Positions 1 through 9,785 of a DNA stretch of 64,000 nucleotides are shown here, in pieces. Every line of letters starts with the position of its first letter. Position 1 is the first letter of the stretch. Origin of the DNA: Choanephora cucurbitarum (taxonomy: Eukaryota; Mucoromycota; Mucoromycetes; Mucorales; Choanephoraceae); NCBI GenBank assembly GCA_025331435.1, contig JAIWNI010000016.1:62001-126000 (forward strand). The letters run 5' to 3'. The translations under genes were made by a program, and so were the position numbers. A model generated the notes under the pieces. The model saw only the letters and a list, made by a program, of their open reading frames with translations. It had not been told where the DNA came from and searched no databases.

Positions 1-453
1 AAGCCTGATGCCAAGCTGAATAATCATGATCCTCATCCTCATGAAATAGAACTTTTGCAACAACAACAACAACAACAACAACTACAACTACAACTACAAC
101 AACAACAGCAACAACAGCAACAACAGCAACAACAGCAACAAAAACAGAAACAACAAAAACAAAAAGCAGTATCACCATCTCCAAAACAAAGTAGATCAAC
201 ACCATCCAAAAAGCCCCTCTCATTCCAAAACCAATTCAGTATTGAAGCTCCCCTACAATCCCAATCATCACCACATGTAAACAACACAAGAAAATCTTCT
301 TTCTCTGCTGCACCCCCATTTGTGCAATTCAATGCTTATGTTCCAGATCAGCCATCTCAGGCAAATAACGGCAAAAGTCCTGCTCGGTTCCGTTACTTTA
401 ATCCCAGAAAGATGAACAAGTTTCTTTTTATTGATGAACACCCAATGATGTAG
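1..453 (+). CDS. 3' end of a polyglutamine-rich protein, unknown function
   Basis: The frame is open from base 1 with no start codon, so the gene begins left of the window; it ends at TAG 451-453. The visible 150 residues begin with KPDAKLNNHD, run into a glutamine tract (about residues 20-48, mixed CAA/CAG codons broken by a few Leu and Lys), continue as Ser/Pro/Lys-rich sequence, and end in a more conserved-looking tail (FNAYVPDQPSQ ... RFRYFNPRKMNKFLFIDEHP). No catalytic motif is visible. PolyQ plus Ser/Pro-rich sequence is common in fungal regulators, but this is only a compositional hint. Being coding is well supported; identity is unknown. Confidence 0.75.
   Translation, partial: KPDAKLNNHDPHPHEIELLQQQQQQQQLQLQLQQQQQQQQQQQQQQQKQKQQKQKAVSPSPKQSRSTPSKKPLSFQNQFSIEAPLQSQSSPHVNNTRKSSFSAAPPFVQFNAYVPDQPSQANNGKSPARFRYFNPRKMNKFLFIDEHPMM
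58..141 (+). repeat. CAA/CAG trinucleotide repeat coding polyQ
   Basis: Nearly uninterrupted CAA and CAG codons with a few CTA and AAA interruptions, inside the partial coding region at the left edge. Such a tract is prone to length change. Confidence 0.9.
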
Positions 454-1907
454 ATTTCTTTTTATTTCTCTTTTGTATCATACTCCTATGCCCTTACTTT
501 ATCTCACTCTATGCTCTCGTTGTACATATATAATAAACTTATATTTCTCTTGACAAGAAATAGTGGCGCGCAGTTAAGCTCAATTTGTATAGTGTAACAA
601 GAATTTCATTTCGATGGTGAATTAGCTTCAAAGATTCCTTGATGTACCAATCGTATTCCTTTTTCATAAAAGGGAAAGATTATACAATTCTTGATTAGGC
701 TATTTTACTTTGAACATTTGAATGTTATTTGTCAGATGATCGTAGCTTTCTTTCTTGGCTGAGCTTTTGCCTAGAACTTTGTTGCGTAGATGGTTGTGGG
801 TTACATTTCTCTAAGCACAAGAAAACCAATGAATTTTATTCTAAGATAACAAGACTTAGAAAGACTGCCTCATAGCCTAAAAAGAAAAATAAATGCATGT
901 GAGTAGTCTATTGCCGATCTATTTGAGATAGTTCATACTTTACTGCATATAGAAAAGAAAAGGATTTATTATTTTCAAATTCTGACCCTTCTATTTGATT
1001 TATTTTGACTATACCATAAATGTAGAACAAACATTGGGACATCGGATAAGTCAACTGTTGAATAAGTGACGTGGCAAGGAATGACATAAAAATACTCTAA
1101 TAAAGAGAGAGGAGGGGGACATACAAACTTTGCCCTATGAGTTCCCTAGAAGTGACCCTATGACGCATCATAGAGCAAGTACCAAGTAAATTATTTTGCT
1201 CTAAAGAAATAACATAATTTCGCAATTCTTGAAGAGAGTGGCTACATAATGACGGATGACAGGAGTTAAGATTCTATATTTTAATTTTGAATATCAGTGT
1301 ACAAATGAACATTTCTTTTCTCTCTCTTTCTTTCTTTTTTCTTGTTTAAGCTCATCATTGTATTCTAAGGAAGAGGATAGGGCAATAAATGCCTTTAGTA
1401 CGAAATCATCTATATCAAGAGACTTGCAAACTAAATGAATTTGTTGAACATTCAGTGTTAAGAAATTGTTAACCTGTCATGATCAGCCCTGATTTTCCTT
1501 TTTCTCTCTCTCTCTTTTTGCATAAAATATATCAATTCTTGAGTTATTACAGGTCAGAGATAAAGAAGAAGAAGATTAAGCTTTTGACTGTAAGGAAGCA
1601 AACCATGCCTGGTTTCTCTCTCTTCTGCAGTATATATACAAAAAAAAAAGGGAGAAATAACCAAAAAAGAAGTAATTGCCACACAAAGTTTGTCTCCTTA
1701 ACCAACTGAAGGCCGATTGTTTACCGAGATAGATATAAGCTGAAGGTTTGAAGGGTAACTCCTTGTTTTTATTTTCGCTGTTACAACTTTGGCGTCTCTA
1801 AAGTCACATAGGACTATCAGCTGATTCATAAGGTAGTCAAAGTCTCCTGAAAGACCTTCTGCCTTCTTCTTTTCCTCTTTTTCTTTTCTTTTTTTTTTAA
1901 TGAGACC
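454..1907. other. intergenic, 1.45 kb, nothing recognised
   Basis: AT-rich with homopolymer runs and CT-rich tracts. Open frames here are short and low-complexity. The pyrimidine-rich stretch just before 1908 is probably the leader of the next gene. Confidence 0.6.
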
Positions 1908-3135
1908 ATGCTAGCTTTATGGATTTTAGGTGTTGTCTTGTTTTTTGTTACCACTATCTTTTTAATATGCTTCACAAAAGCCTCTTCTGAATCAGCCATC
2001 TCACTTGATAACTATACTGATTACGATGATTGGCCAACAGATTCAGAAGAGTCGATCGCCAACTTATCTGAAGATGCACGATTGAGTTATGAAAGAGCAA
2101 GAGGTTTAAATTCAGTTTTTTTTTTGTTTTTTGATATGATATGGTACCTGAATCTAATTTTAAAGAAAAAAAAGTCTTTCAGGAAAGACACCCTCCAGAC
2201 AGTATTCCTACAGACATTACACCACCTCAATTCATATCGATTCAAGAAAAAGGTGTCTCTGCCTTTGAGTTTGAAGGTGAGCCAGATGCAAATGTCTATG
2301 TTGCAGCCAGAACAGAACTACAATTCATTCATGGTGAATGTTGTATACAAACCAATTTACCCTTACCAAGGCATCAAGAAGTCTATTATTGGGAGGTAAG
2401 AGAGAACAAGTGAATCTAAAAGAGATAGGAAATGAACATGACACTACTTAGGCAAAAATGTATGAAAAACCAGAATCGACTGTTGTATCTGTAGGTGTGG
2501 CCACAAAACCATATCCTACTTGGCGATTACCAGGTTGGAATCGATACTCCATAGGCTATTTCTCAGACACCGGTTTCAAATCGTTTTCATCCCCCTTTAA
2601 TGATCGTCCGTACGGTATACCTTTCCATCGTGGCGACATCATTGGTGTAGGTTATCGGCATAGAACAGGCACTGTGTTTTTCACAAGAAACGGTCGCCGT
2701 CTAGAAGATGCCTGTTCAGGTGTTCGATGGAATGTGTTCCCTACCATAGGCGCTAATGGCCCTTGTCAGATTCATGTCAATCTAGGACAATCTGGATTTG
2801 TGTTTGTGGAAGCGAATGTGAAGAAATGGGGGTTGGCCCCTCAACAAGGAACGTTAGCACCTCCTCCAGCTTATGGCCTAGAAAACGATACGATCCTTTT
2901 AGCAGCGTCAGGAGGACAACTGTCAGACCATACAAACAGTAGTCATCATCTTCATGATCCATCTGATAGTTATTCATTACAGTCCAGACCTTCTGAGACA
3001 CTCATTACGATCATAGACAATGAACAAGACACATATACCTCATTTCCTATACCACATCCTCCTCCTTATCCTTCTTCCATTTCATCATCTGCATCTTCAT
3101 ATCAACAACAACAACAACAAGATCTTTTAGATTAA
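1908..3135 (+). CDS. SSH4: SSH4/EAR1-like SPRY-domain adaptor of a Nedd4/Rsp5-type ubiquitin ligase
   Basis: Three exons (1908-2103, 2175-2395, 2452-3135) give 366 residues. A single N-terminal membrane segment (residues about 4-25, LALWILGVVLFFVTTIFLIC) is followed by the family block PPDSIPTDIT and IQEKGVSAFEFEG, then a SPRY domain (about 95-260, with GWNRYSIGYFSDTG and FFTRNGRRLEDA). The cytosolic tail has two PPxY motifs (PPAY at 277-280 and PPPY at 342-345), the ligands for WW domains of Rsp5-type ligases. In yeast, Ssh4 and Ear1 sit on endosome/vacuole membranes and direct cargo ubiquitination. Intron 1 is placed with its acceptor at 2174 because that restores ARVFQERHPPDS; the nearer acceptor at 2182 breaks the frame. 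The gene converges on the UBX gene with 52 bp between stops. Confidence 0.9.
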
Positions 3136-3187
3136 AGTAAACATCCCTCTCTTTTTTTTAAAAAAAAAATACGTGTCATGAAGTAGT

Positions 3188-4443
3188 TTAGATGTAGGCT
3201 AATGCAAGTGCAGCAGAGGGCACTAAATCTAACTCTTTCAATGTCTTTTGTTGATCTTGAGCAGTAAAGGTCTTTCTAGGGAATGTAGTAGACAATGTGA
3301 ATGGGCTGTTACATCCTTGCGTTTGCAAATAATTAAAGACATCCTGCAATGTTGCTGACACATCAAATGTGTGCGTCAGAGGTGTTGATCCAGGGGCACG
3401 AATCTTTATAAGATAATGAGTTGTATGTTCACCAAGACTTATGTTCTCTTTTTTTTTACCTGAAGCCTTGTCTCAGTGTATTCTTTCTTAACTGAAGGCA
3501 AACTAGCTGCCTTGGGTTGTTCAACAGGAGCTTGTGGTTGAGTCTGTTTAGCTGCTTCTTTCTATAAATAAGCTTGATGTTAACTACTGTATCCTCTTAA
3601 ACAAGCCTAAAAAGCATCTTACTTTGGCTGCACGATCTCTTTTGTCCTGTTCAATCTGCGCCTTCACTCTTGCCTTTGCCAGTTTCTCTTCTTCCTTCTC
3701 TCTCTTTTTCTTCTCTAAAGCCTTTTGAATCTCTTTAGCCTCTAAAGCTTCTTTGACCTCAGTCAGATCTTGACCTTGCTTTCGTCTGATCTTTTCTGCC
3801 TGCTTCCTCTCTTCTGCCTCTTGTTGTTCACGAGCAGATCGTTTGGCGGCCATGCGTGCTTTCAATTCAGCCAATTTCTCTCTCTTTTCTTCTTCTGTCA
3901 ATGGCTTGATGGCCTCTGTACTTTCTGCAAAATTCTGGTGACCTGTACGGGTAGCATGTAATTCAGCACCAGTAGCATCACGGAATAGTTTTTGACAATC
4001 ATTACAGATCAAACTTTGTGCTGTTTGTTCGCCTTCTTTGATTTCACCTAGATAGATCTCTCATTTCAATAGGCCTGTTTTTGATATGTATACAGACACC
4101 CTGTTTCTTACCTTCTTCTGCTGATTGTTGTTGTTGTGTTTGATTTGTAGAGGATAAAGTAGGTGCTACTGTCTCTTCTTCAGGTTCATCAGATACTTCA
4201 GGATGTTCTAAAAGCCTATTTTTTTTTTGAAAGGTCAAATACACTCTCAAAAATAACAAAAGAGATTGTTTCTTACCAATCCATAGCAGGTTGAAGTCCT
4301 GCACCATTGGTTGCTTTCATAGCTTTCTTTCTATTTCCAAAAAAGGTGTATTCAGTGGCAATGAAAATAATGAAGATAAAAAACCATTACACTTTGTTAA
4401 GGGAGAATCCCATGCTCACAAGCGTGTCCAAGTCACTTGCCAT
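3188..4443 (-). CDS. UBXN1/SAKS1-like protein: UBA, C2H2 finger, coiled coil, UBX
   Basis: Six exons on the minus strand (4443-4393, 4326-4277, 4215-4112, 4047-3623, 3561-3460, 3403-3188) give 315 residues. The N-terminus (MASDLDTLVSMGF, then AMDWLLEHPE) is a UBA domain, which binds ubiquitin. A C2H2-like finger follows (C83, C86, H99, H105), then a highly charged helical region (about 115-220), and a C-terminal UBX domain (about 245-315, starting TRLQIRAPGS), which in this family docks on Cdc48/p97. The arrangement matches UBXN1 homologues that carry an extra finger. The first exon is only 17 codons. Role inferred: linking ubiquitinated proteins to Cdc48. Confidence 0.88.
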
Positions 4444-5300
4444 AGTGGTTATTATTGAATTTAATAAAAGAAAAAAAAAAGAGAAGGGAAATGACGAATG
4501 CATTTCAAACACGCTTTTATTTTATGGTGATATAAGACTTTCTTTTTTTTTTTGCGTCATTTGTTTACCCTACAAGCATCTTCAAGATTGACACGATTGT
4601 AAAGATTCTCTACATGAGATCAGGCCAAGTGATGTTGTTTGTCAAATGAAGAGAACAAACAAGTGATAGGTTATGCACCGCTCTCTTTCTCTTCTTTCTT
4701 TTTTTATCAGCCATTACGCCTTTTTGATACAGCATTTGTAATTTTTTTTTTTTATTCAGGCGAGACATAAATCACTGGTTCAAACTTCATATCGAAATGA
4801 GGACAATAAAGTCATTTTCTTTCATTAAAGCATATGTGGTCATTCCCTTTCTTTCTTTATTTCCTCTCAAATATTTCACTACCTTTGCTTGACCATACTA
4901 AAGGGCTTATACAGTACAACCATTGTGGATAAATAATCTGCCTCTCTGAATTCCTTTTTGCTTCTAATTAAAATTGCTGTCAACAAACAATACCTGCAAT
5001 AGGGGTGTAGCACAACAACAAAGATTGTATTTCTCTGTAACAATACTAAAAGTAATGCATTCAGCATTTGTTCTGAAAGTAGCATAACAGGATTTGTTGT
5101 AACTGTTTATAAACAGAGAGATATTTAAAGCAAACAGACAATCTTTGTTTATTTTATAGTGTGCAGAAAGGAACCTTTTTTTTTTAAAAAAAAGAAAAAA
5201 TATAAACAAGACATTGTATTCTACAAGAAGTTCCTTTCTATGATGGGGGGGATGATATATGTGTATATATATATATAGAAAGCAAAGGGGAAGGGCTTAC
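4444..5300. other. intergenic, nothing recognised
   Basis: AT-rich; contains poly-A/T runs and a short TA repeat near 5263-5276. No supported gene or RNA. Confidence 0.55.
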
Positions 5301-5810
5301 TTAAAGAGTATATCGAGGAGAAGCATAGATAGAATTTAGCATGTCTTGATGAGATAAATCGAATTCCTGTTCAATTTCCTGATCCACTTCTCGAAAGGCA
5401 TCAGCAATATGGTATCGAACCAGCGATACTGTAGTTAAAGGTGTCTCCTCTTCAGCCAGAAAGATGGTGTTGTTTGTTTTGCTTAGGTGAAGTTCGGGTA
5501 GCACAGGCGTGCTTTGATTGACATAGGGGTCTGGTGTGACCATGCTCTGTTTATCGTCATCATGAAGTGAAAATGAACCAGTAGTCGGCGTAACAACCTG
5601 GTCTTCTTCTGAGTCATCCGATTTTAGCGAGACTGAAGAAGAAGGTAAAGGTGGTGGTGGTGTCTTTGTGGGTTGATGACTGAGTCGATATTGACTGTTG
5701 CTTCGAATGAGTTTTGAACCAAAGCTTTTCACTCGACTTAAAGTAGAAGATCTCTTTAATTTTGGTTTTTCTTCTTTAATGGTACCACTTCTTCCAAGTG
5801 AGATAGGCAT
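5301..5810 (-). CDS. Ser/Pro-rich basic-to-acidic protein, unknown function
   Basis: A single-exon frame of 169 residues, start ATG at 5810. The N-terminal third is basic and Ser-rich (RSSTLSRVKSFGSKLIRSNS), as in phospho-regulated cytosolic proteins; next comes a proline run (TPPPPLP), an acidic Ser patch (SDDSEED) and a C-terminal helix (AFREVDQEIEQEFDLSHQDM). The ATG is preceded by an A-rich/pyrimidine-poor stretch on the coding strand. I do not recognise the family. Length and non-random composition argue that it is real; a short-lived or lineage-specific protein is likely. Confidence 0.6.
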   Translation of the reverse strand: MPISLGRSGTIKEEKPKLKRSSTLSRVKSFGSKLIRSNSQYRLSHQPTKTPPPPLPSSSVSLKSDDSEEDQVVTPTTGSFSLHDDDKQSMVTPDPYVNQSTPVLPELHLSKTNNTIFLAEEETPLTTVSLVRYHIADAFREVDQEIEQEFDLSHQDMLNSIYASPRYTL

Positions 5811-6551
5811 AGTAAGTTAAAAAGAAAGAAAGAAAGAAGGAAAAAAAGAAGAGAAATGTTTGAGATAAATGATAGAAATGTTCTAGTCTGATGGTCTAAT
5901 CGCCATTGTCATGTTTGTGTAACAGAGAGGGGGGAGGGCCCTTTCATGAGGGCCAAGCGATTAAGATGGTTTCAGAACGGATCGGAATTAGATCCAATTC
6001 TGAAAGACAACAAATCAAATACGACAACATCGCTCTTCATTAGGAACACATTTCACCCTTTTAGTGCCTTTTTTTTTTAAGTTGTTGTCTATCTATTCTA
6101 AAGCCCCCCCCCCTCTTCTTCTGGTTGAATAACCATCAAATAGAAGAAGAAGGAGGAGTAAGAGGGTTTTGTATTTCTCCTTATCTGGTTCAAGATTTAT
6201 ATAGAAAATAGACATAGGACAATAATAGGAATAAACATCCTCCCTCAAGCATGCGTCAATTAATACCGAGACAATCAATTATCTAAGGCATAATGATCTG
6301 CATGAAACATATCTAGTCTAGGCTTTATAAGACATTTAAGAAAGAAATATATAGAAAGGAGTGTGTGTATAAGGGATTAGAATTGATGAAAATGCTACTT
6401 GTGATCGAAATAAACTTTCTCGATTAAAAAAAATAAAAGGGGTTTCCATGACAACTCTATTTTATATCAGCCATATTTATCTGTGTGTGATTATCTCTAT
6501 TCTCGTTAAAGGTATGCCTTATTTCCCTTATCTTTTTGGAGATGATCAATA
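5811..6551. other. intergenic with an imperfect palindrome
   Basis: About 740 bp between two minus-strand genes. Contains the inverted repeat at 5971-6004, C and T homopolymers near 6070-6110, and otherwise nothing recognisable. Confidence 0.55.
5971..6004. repeat. imperfect 34-bp inverted repeat
   Basis: TTCAGAA at 5971-5977 is the exact reverse complement of TTCTGAA at 5998-6004, and inner GAATT/AATTC and GGATC/GATCC elements also mirror each other. It lies about 160 bp upstream of the gene starting at 5810, so a dimeric-factor binding site is possible. Confidence 0.5.
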
Positions 6552-7526
6552 TTATTTCTTCTTGTTGAGTTCGTCGTGTGGTCCTGGAGTTTCAGCATAA
6601 GCCATGCCTGCTTTCACAAAGGCAGTTAAGCCAGTACGAACAGCACCAGTGACCATCTGATGAATCTCATATTGACGGTCCATTTCAACAGCCTTTGTTA
6701 CACCCAAAGTAATCAAGTCCCAAGTACGCTTACGGATCTGATGCTTTTGGTCCATTGATTGAACACTTTCTGCAGCATAATTCATCACACTGGATAGGGC
6801 ATCTATAGCCACAGTCAGTCTATCTACACAGCAGTTTAAACATGTGCTTTACCTGGAATAGGACTCTTTTTCAATGCAACAGCACTAAGAACAGCAGCTT
6901 GCACAACCAAATGTGCCATATGAGCTTCAGTTGGATTCTCTTCTTTTGTGTTATCATCTTCTTTCTTTTGAGAGAGATTCAGTTGATGATGTTGTTGTAA
7001 TTCTATCAATTTCCTTTCCAATGATAACTTGACTGTAGGACTTGTTTCCACTTTTGTAAGATAGATAAAGTGTTTAGTTTAGTAGTTCTCAAATACAACC
7101 TATGGATTCCTTACATGGTAAGGCATCAATCAGCTTGTCTAATCCCATCATATAAAGATCAATCGCCATCTGTTGATGACCTGAATTGTTCATATCAGTA
7201 GCCACATTAATCAAAGTAGCTGCATGATCTATTTGCTTTTTATCGATCAACATCTCATTTGGGCATTCTTCAGGCTTTCTTTCTTCGTGGCTATAAGATG
7301 AGAATGAAGCACGCTTCCAGATGGTTGATAAGGTATTGCCTAATCGACTGTTGTCCAACTTCTCTTGAACAACATTTTCATAAGAAGGTGGTGCAATAGA
7401 GTATCGGGAGGAACATTCATACTCCTCTGACGGCTTTTCATTTGTGCCTGGTAACCAAGCACTGGCATGATGAAGAATAGGAATTTTGTCTGTCTGTGAC
7501 AACATCTTTGAAACAAAGGTTGTCAT
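6552..7526 (-). CDS. MIT-domain protein (probable endosomal/ESCRT-linked function)
   Basis: Three exons (7526-7115, 7050-6853, 6802-6552) give 286 residues. A Ser-rich N-terminus carrying a PPSY motif precedes a MIT-like three-helix segment (about 110-160: HAATLINVATDMNNSGHQQM, then AIDLYMMGLDKLIDALPLE and KLSLERKLIEL). MIT domains bind ESCRT-III tails and AAA ATPases such as Vps4. The rest is a helical, Ala-rich region (ALSSVMNYAAESVQ ... GAVRTGLTAFVKAGMAYAETP) typical of fungal MIT proteins without a catalytic domain. The exon 1 donor at 7114 is chosen because it gives the MIT-like sequence DALPLETSPTVK; a second donor at about 7099 is also in frame. Divergent from the HAD gene. Confidence 0.75.
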
Positions 7527-7913
7527 TTGAATACGTTGTAAAGTGAAGGAGAAAAAAATATATAAAGAAAGAAAGAAGAGAGAAAAAAAAGGCAAGATGT
7601 TATCTACTTGCTTTAAAAATAAACACAAACTACACGTGAAAGTGATACAACCAAGAAAAGATGCGTTCATATGAAGATGACTATACTTTACTCTCTTTTT
7701 CTTTCTCTCCCCCAAAAAACAAATTGTCATACAAACAGTACGTGTTTCAATCAATACCAGTGACACACTTTCTATGTATAAGATAAATTTGATTTGATTG
7801 GATACAGTGTATTCCTTCACATGTGTAGTTTACTATGGTATTATTTCTACCTTTTAGGCTCTCTGATTGGCTCTTCTTTTCTACCTTTTTCTTTTTTTTT
7901 TTTAAGTACTGTG
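7527..7913. other. shared upstream region of two divergent genes
   Basis: 387 bp between the MIT-protein start and the HAD-protein start. Frames stay open here by chance but the translation is low-complexity Phe/Leu/Ser; no RNA gene seen. Both ends carry pyrimidine tracts relative to their genes. Confidence 0.5.
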
Positions 7914-8751
7914 ATGGCTTCTATCAGACGCGCTTTTATGTCACCTCTTATATTAATTGATTTTGATCAAACTATCACTACAAAAGATACAATTGCCCTT
8001 CTCGGTCAATTTGGCCTTTCAAACACATCTTGTCCAAAGCCTTGGTCTTATTTTGTTGATCGATATCTTGAAGACTATCAGACAATTCAACAGCCTAAAG
8101 CACAGGACTTCAAGACCTTTCTAGCTCAATTGGATGCCTATCGACCTATCGAACAAGCCTCTCTTGCCCGTGTCAGTCATCATAAGGTCTTTGAAGGTCT
8201 CACACGTCAAGCCCTGTTTGATGAAGGCAAGCAATTAAGTCAACGCTTTCTTCAGCCTCATGTCATCCAGACATTGAAGCCAATCAAGCACAATGTTCGG
8301 ATTGTCTCGCTAAACTGGTCAAAGGATTGGATCCAGGGTTTTTTACATGCTGTTGGGATTGAAAAAGAACAGATCTATAGTAATGACCTTGTGTTCAATC
8401 AGACACATTGCACAGGTGATATTGTGCCTATGATTTTGACAGCAAAGGATAAACAGGATGTAGTTGACAGGCTAGATCATGAAGTTGTGTTCATTGGTGA
8501 TTCATTAGGTGATATTGAAGCATTAGGTGAGCCATTCCCCCCAATGCTTTATCGCTTGTCTCTCTAACATGATCTGTATAGTGAAAGCAAAGATGGGTAT
8601 CATTTTGGGTAAAAATGAAAGCTTATTGTCTTGTCTAAAACAATTTGGATATCAACTACAAGAAGATATAAGCATAAAAGACAGTTTATATCGAGTTGAT
8701 AATTGGCAACAAATCAACCAATTGATTCACCAACATCTCCCTTTGAATTAA
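7914..8751 (+). CDS. HAD-superfamily hydrolase (phosphoserine-phosphatase-like fold)
   Basis: Two exons (7914-8526, 8588-8751) give about 258 residues. HAD motif I is LILIDFDQTIT (nucleophile Asp with the usual second Asp), motif II is the Ser in IVSLNWS, and motif IV is VVFIGDSLGDIEAL (GDxxxD, metal binding). A helical cap lies between motifs I and II. The protein therefore very probably hydrolyses a phosphate ester, but the substrate cannot be told from sequence. Two acceptors are in frame (after 8581 or after 8587); the second gives the more usual DIEALAKMGIILGKNESL. The start is the first Met after a T-rich leader. Confidence 0.82.
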
Positions 8752-8837
8752 AAAAAAAACCCATATTTCTTAACAGAACAAGTTTCTTTTATTTTAAAAA
8801 AAAATCTCGAGAATTTTTCTTTTCTAGATCAAGACAC

Positions 8838-9527
8838 TTAGTGACGACGAGAAGCAGCAACGGCGGCAGTGAGTTCTTCGATCTTCTTCTTGGCACGGAG
8901 GAAAGTACCGAGCTAGAGAAAGAGAAAAAGTTAAATCATGATCCCACTCTCTCTCTATATATATAAGCTTACCTTGGCCTTACAGAGCTTCTTGGCACGC
9001 TTGTCCTTGGAGTTCTTGATCAATTCCATAAGACGACGTTCGTAAGGGGCGAAACCAGCGACTTCACGGATGACACCACGGACGAAGGTGGCACGCTTGG
9101 AAGCAGCCTACATAGAATAAAGCAAGTTAGCTTCACTTGTTAAAGAAAGCGAATGAGAGAGAGAAAAGGGAAAGCTTGTTTTTTTTGAATAAAACAGCTA
9201 TTGTCTATGAATGTCGATAGGATGTCAACTGATTCCACACTGCCCATAGTCTTCTTCTCTACTTTCAACAAATTCAAAAAAGGAAGGACGTCGAGGGTGG
9301 TGTTGTTGTTGGTAGGCTTGGAAATGAAGATGGATCCAATTGACATGAACATAGAATAAGCTATTTTCCAAAATAGCAATTCCCTCTCTCCTCTCTCTCT
9401 CTCTCTGGTTTCTATCATCCATCCATTCAATACATACACCAATCTTGTTAGAGGGCTTGGCCTTGAGTTCACGACGAGTGACGATGTGACCTTTGTTAAT
9501 GCCAACAGCAATTCCTGAAGCAGCCAT
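8838..9527 (-). CDS. RPL36: 60S ribosomal protein eL36
   Basis: Three exons (9527-9438, 9107-8973, 8912-8838) give 99 residues, the usual length of eL36. Hallmarks are [14 protein letters not shown] at the N-terminus, [18 protein letters not shown] in the middle and [14 protein letters not shown] near the C-terminus. The first donor is the ideal gtatgt at 9437. Intron 1 (330 nt) is five to six times longer than typical here, as is common for ribosomal protein genes. Codon use is strongly biased (CGT, AAG, GCC, CTC), indicating high expression. Head-to-head with CDC23. Confidence 0.96.
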
Positions 9528-9785
9528 TTCGATAACGGATTAAAGAGAGGAAGATTCAACCTGATGCTTGTCTTTCACCAAACGTTATTCACCTCACCCC
9601 GCACTCCCTCTCTCTCTGCTCTGCTATTTCCTCCTGCCTATGACCAAAGATTTTTTTTTTTACACACTCTTTTTTGTTTATTGAGATTCCGATAAATTTC
9701 GTCTCTCTGTCCGAGCCGAGGTCTTTGTCTGCATTAAATAGGCGCGTGTATAGTAAGTGTGTTTTCTTTATCTTTCTTTTTCATT

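Noticed and set aside
39..332. Minus-strand open frame rich in cysteine and phenylalanine
   Set aside because: It is the antisense of the CAA/CAG repeat and flanking coding sequence; composition follows from the repeat.
7527..7820. N-terminal extension of the MIT protein
   Set aside because: The frame is open but hydrophobic and low-complexity; the Met at 7526 begins normal sequence.
9140..9559. Minus-strand open frames running through RPL36 intron 1
   Set aside because: They extend exon 1 into the intron; the spliced frame gives a complete eL36.
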